From Peptacetobacter sp900539645 (lineage in GTDB: Bacteria > Bacillota > Clostridia > Peptostreptococcales > Peptostreptococcaceae), in the NCBI RefSeq assembly GCF_047807365.1, contig NZ_JBLOUI010000034.1, positions 1-25,812 of the forward strand: a DNA stretch of 25,812 bases, written 5' to 3'. Every line of letters starts with the position of its first letter. Position 1 is the first letter of the stretch. Of the stretch, positions 23,077-25,812 are shown one piece after another. The notes under the pieces were generated by a model, which was not told where the DNA came from, made no database searches, and saw nothing but the letters and a program-made list of their open reading frames with translations. Position numbers and translations under genes: made by a program.

Positions 23077-25677
23077 ATGAGCATAAGAGAAATTACATTT
23101 AGAATAGATGGAATGCATTGTGCAGCATGTGCAATGGGAGCTGAAAAAGCAATAAAAAAATTAGATGGAGTAGAAGAAGCTAGTGTAAACATAGCAACAG
23201 AAAAAGCATTTGTAAAATATGATACGGATAAAGTTGGAATAGAAGATTTTGCAAATGCAGTAAAATCAAAGGGATTTACTCCAATAATAGATAAAAAAGA
23301 ATTAGAAAAGGTAGAAGAAGTTGGAGAAATTTCAAATTTAAAAGAGATTACATTTAGAATAGACGGAATGCATTGTGCAGCGTGTGCAATGGGTTCTGAA
23401 AAAGCTCTGAAAAAATTAGAAGGAGTAGAGGAAGCTAATGTAAACATAGCTACAGAAAAAGCATTTGTAAAGTATAATCCAAAGTTAGTAGGGATAGAGG
23501 ATTTTGCAAATGCGGTTAAATCAAAAGGATTTACTCCAATAATAGATAAATCAGAGATAGAAGAGGTTAAATCTTCAACTGACACAGAAACTGACACAAA
23601 GGAAGAAATAGAAGGCAGTGGATTTGTAGCGCAGACAGATGAAGAGAGAAGACTTAGCAAAGAAAAAGAAATTCACGATATGTTTGTAAAATTTGTGATT
23701 ACAATGTGTCTAGCCATACCACTATTTTATGTTGCAATGGGACCTATGATACCGTCACCACTTGGACCATGGCCACTACCAGACATAATAAGTCCTGATA
23801 CGCATTTATTAAACTATGCATTAATACAGATAGTTTTAGTTGTTCCAATAATGATAATAGGAAAACACTTCTATATAAACGGAACTAAAGCAATACTTTC
23901 AGGATCACCTAACATGGATACACTTGTTGCACTAGGTACAGCAGCTTCATTTGTGTATAGTTTATACACTACATTCCAGATAGCAAATGGTACTGTAGAT
24001 CATGCACATCACCATCAGCTATACTTTGAAAGTGCTGGTATAATAATCGCACTTGTATCTTTAGGTAAATACTTTGAAACTAAGTCAAAGGGTAAGACTT
24101 CAGAGGCTATAAAAAAATTAATCGGACTTCAGCCAAATACTGCGATAATAGAAACAGAGGACGGAGAAAAGGAAGTTCACATAGATACTATTAAAAAAGG
24201 TGATATAGTAATTGTAAAACCTGGTGAAAAAATACCTTCTGATGGTACTGTAGTTTATGGAACAACTTATGTTGATGAGTCAATGATTACTGGGGAAAGT
24301 GTTCCAGTTGCTAAAAAAGAAGGGGATTCTGTAACAGGAGCTTCTTTAAATAAAAATGGTTTTGTTAAGATAAGAATCGAAAAAACTGGAGAAAATACAG
24401 TATTGTCTCAGATAATTAGATTAGTTGAGGATGCACAGTCAAGAAAAGCTCCAATAGCTAAGTTAGCAGATACTGTGGCAGGGTATTTTGTACCTGCAGT
24501 TATGACAGTTGCTATAGTATCAGCTCTTTTATGGTACTTTGTTGGTGGAAAAGATTTAGTGTTCTGCTTGACAATATTTGTATCAGTTCTTGTTATAGCT
24601 TGTCCTTGTGCATTAGGTCTTGCAACACCTACAGCGATAATGGCAGGTACAGGAAAAGGTGCTGAAAATGGGATACTTATAAAAGGTGGAGATTCTTTAG
24701 AATCAGCGTATAAAGTAGATACTGTAGTATTTGATAAGACAGGTACAATTACAGAAGGAAAACCTGAGGTTACAGATTTAATTCTTTTAGATGGATCTGA
24801 CTTTGGAAAAGACGATGTTTTAGGATTTGCAGCATCTGCAGAGAAGGTTTCTGAACATCCTCTAGGAGAAGCGATTGTAAGATATGCAGAAGAAAAAGAA
24901 TTAGAAATATTTGAAACTAAGAATTTTGAAAATATACCTGGAAAAGGTATAAAAGCTATGATAAATGGAAATAATGTTGCAATAGGTAATAAGAAATTAA
25001 TTGCTAGTGAAAATGTAGAGTTAAAAGATGCAGAAGAAAAAGCAACTACTCTATCTAGTCAGGGAAAAACACCTATGTATATAGCTATAAACGGTAAATT
25101 ACAGGCTGTGATAGGTGTTGCCGATGTTGTTAAGGAAACTAGTAGAGAGGCTATAGAAAAACTTCACGAAATGAACATTAAAACTGTTATGTTAACTGGT
25201 GATAATGCAAAAACTGCAGAAGCTATAGCTAAAAATGTTGGAATAGATACAGTTGTTTCAGATGTTCTTCCTGAAGAAAAGGCTAAGGTTATAGAAAATC
25301 TTCAGAAAGAAGGAAAATTTATCGCTATGGTTGGAGATGGTATAAATGATGCTCCAGCACTTGCAAAGGCAGATATAGGTATAGCGATAGGAAATGGTAC
25401 TGATATAGCTATTGAGTCAGCGGATATAGTGCTTATGAGAAATAGTATTTTAGATGTTCCTAAGGCTATTAAGTTGAGTAGAGAAACTATAAAGAATATT
25501 AAACAGAATTTATTCTGGGCGTTTGGATATAATACTGTTGGTATACCGGCTGCAGCTGGGTTACTGTATATATTTGGTGGACCGCTACTAAACCCAATGA
25601 TTGGGGCTGCGGCGATGAGTTTAAGCTCAGTATCAGTAGTGTCAAACGCACTAAGATTAAAAACTATAAAATTATAG
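23077..25677 (+). CDS. copA: Copper-exporting P1B-type ATPase (CopA)
   Basis: An 866-residue copper efflux pump of the inner membrane. Two heavy-metal-associated domains with GMHCAAC motifs (Cys15/Cys18 and Cys100/Cys103) precede about eight membrane helices. The ion-binding CPC is at 509-511, the phosphorylated aspartate at 553 in DKTGT, SEHPLG in the ATP domain and GDGIND at 753-758. An extracellular loop carries DHAHHHQ. The start at 23077 is preferred to 23047: AAAGGGGAGGG sits directly ahead, and transcription from the -10 at 23035-23040 would begin near 23047. The two N-terminal domains are nearly identical. Copper rather than another metal is inferred from CPC and the CsoR-type operator. 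Confidence 0.95.
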   Translation: MSIREITFRIDGMHCAACAMGAEKAIKKLDGVEEASVNIATEKAFVKYDTDKVGIEDFANAVKSKGFTPIIDKKELEKVEEVGEISNLKEITFRIDGMHCAACAMGSEKALKKLEGVEEANVNIATEKAFVKYNPKLVGIEDFANAVKSKGFTPIIDKSEIEEVKSSTDTETDTKEEIEGSGFVAQTDEERRLSKEKEIHDMFVKFVITMCLAIPLFYVAMGPMIPSPLGPWPLPDIISPDTHLLNYALIQIVLVVPIMIIGKHFYINGTKAILSGSPNMDTLVALGTAASFVYSLYTTFQIANGTVDHAHHHQLYFESAGIIIALVSLGKYFETKSKGKTSEAIKKLIGLQPNTAIIETEDGEKEVHIDTIKKGDIVIVKPGEKIPSDGTVVYGTTYVDESMITGESVPVAKKEGDSVTGASLNKNGFVKIRIEKTGENTVLSQIIRLVEDAQSRKAPIAKLADTVAGYFVPAVMTVAIVSALLWYFVGGKDLVFCLTIFVSVLVIACPCALGLATPTAIMAGTGKGAENGILIKGGDSLESAYKVDTVVFDKTGTITEGKPEVTDLILLDGSDFGKDDVLGFAASAEKVSEHPLGEAIVRYAEEKELEIFETKNFENIPGKGIKAMINGNNVAIGNKKLIASENVELKDAEEKATTLSSQGKTPMYIAINGKLQAVIGVADVVKETSREAIEKLHEMNIKTVMLTGDNAKTAEAIAKNVGIDTVVSDVLPEEKAKVIENLQKEGKFIAMVGDGINDAPALAKADIGIAIGNGTDIAIESADIVLMRNSILDVPKAIKLSRETIKNIKQNLFWAFGYNTVGIPAAAGLLYIFGGPLLNPMIGAAAMSLSSVSVVSNALRLKTIKL
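23089..23294 (+). repeat. HMA domain repeat 1 of copA
   Basis: First copy of a roughly 206-base unit encoding a heavy-metal-associated domain; the second copy starts 255 bases (85 codons) later. The repeat is visible in both DNA and protein. Confidence 0.8.
23344..23549 (+). repeat. HMA domain repeat 2 of copA
   Basis: Second copy of the unit. Protein copies differ at only a few positions (for example AEKAIKKLDGVEEAS against SEKALKKLEGVEEAN), and many synonymous sites are also identical. This suggests recent tandem duplication or ongoing conversion. Confidence 0.8.
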
Positions 25678-25683
25678 AAAAAA

Positions 25684-25700
25684 ATGTCTCAGATTTTCTG
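25684..25700 (+). repeat. Partial copy of the typA terminator sequence after copA
   Basis: ATGTCTCAGATTTTCTG matches the typA terminator arm and loop (20851-20835, minus strand) at 16 of 17 bases, but the matching second arm is degraded and no T-run follows. Confidence 0.4.
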
Positions 25701-25744
25701 GCAATGTCATTAAGTTAGCATTGTTAATGAGGTTATCTAAAAGA

Positions 25745-25782
25745 AAAATAGCAGGAAAGATTTTTGCTTTCCTGCTATTTTT
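25745..25782 (+). terminator. Terminator of copA (bidirectional)
   Basis: AAAATAGCAGGAAAG (25745-25759) pairs perfectly with CTTTCCTGCTATTTT (25767-25781), with T residues in and after the second arm and A residues before the first, so it could act on both strands. Confidence 0.92.
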
Positions 25783-25812
25783 ATATTTTAAACACACAAA
25801 TAAGACAGATAA

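Noticed and set aside
23052..23660. 202-codon frame antisense to copA
   Set aside because: It mirrors the tandem metal-binding domain repeat in another frame; no ribosome binding site or promoter, and copA is unmistakable.

Overview
The window looks like chromosomal DNA of a low-GC anaerobic Firmicute, probably a Clostridia member near Peptostreptococcaceae. That placement is inferred from gene types, AT-rich spacers, AGA-dominated arginine codons, strong AGGAGG-type ribosome binding sites and an oxygen-sensitive glycyl radical enzyme. No rRNA, tRNA or CRISPR array was seen.

Layout, left to right. (1) Positions 1-108 fold as domains V and VI of a group II intron whose body lies outside the window. 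(2) Two minus-strand genes follow: a GNAT acetyltransferase and a MATE exporter with a terminator-like hairpin in its leader. (3) A 485-base spacer holds a 27-bp hairpin and a second 12-bp hairpin just upstream of an unannotated 57-codon membrane-protein gene. This gene precedes a BceAB-type ABC ATPase and permease that lack an adjacent two-component system. (4) A HicA-HicB toxin-antitoxin operon has a near-perfect palindrome exactly filling the -35/-10 spacer. (5) A 28-codon single-helix protein gene has its own promoter and terminator. (6) A DeoR repressor, a dehydratase-type glycyl radical enzyme and its activase form one operon preceded by 10-bp operator-like repeats. (7) A minus-strand type III restriction-modification operon (Xre regulator, Mod, Res) uses CGN arginine codons more than its neighbours, suggesting acquisition. 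(8) A QueG-like double [4Fe-4S] protein is followed by a YdjI/YdjG/YdjH-like membrane-stress operon (SPFH plus zinc ribbons, zinc ribbon plus membrane anchor, TPM). (9) typA/bipA lies on the minus strand. (10) A copper P1B ATPase has a CsoR-type operator embedded in its promoter.

How the parts work together. Several loci concern the cell envelope and toxic compounds: MATE export, BceAB-type peptide detoxification, the SPFH/TPM membrane module and copper export. Two are defence or selfish systems (HicAB and type III R-M), next to a retroelement remnant. The glycyl radical operon is catabolic or fermentative, but its substrate cannot be assigned from sequence alone. Several start codons were moved inward from the longest open frame because the ribosome binding site lies inside the longer version.

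The least explained items are the two-hairpin element with the 57-residue membrane protein before the BceAB-like genes, the 28-residue protein gene, the MATE leader, and the glycyl radical enzyme, whose active-site positions differ from glycerol dehydratase.
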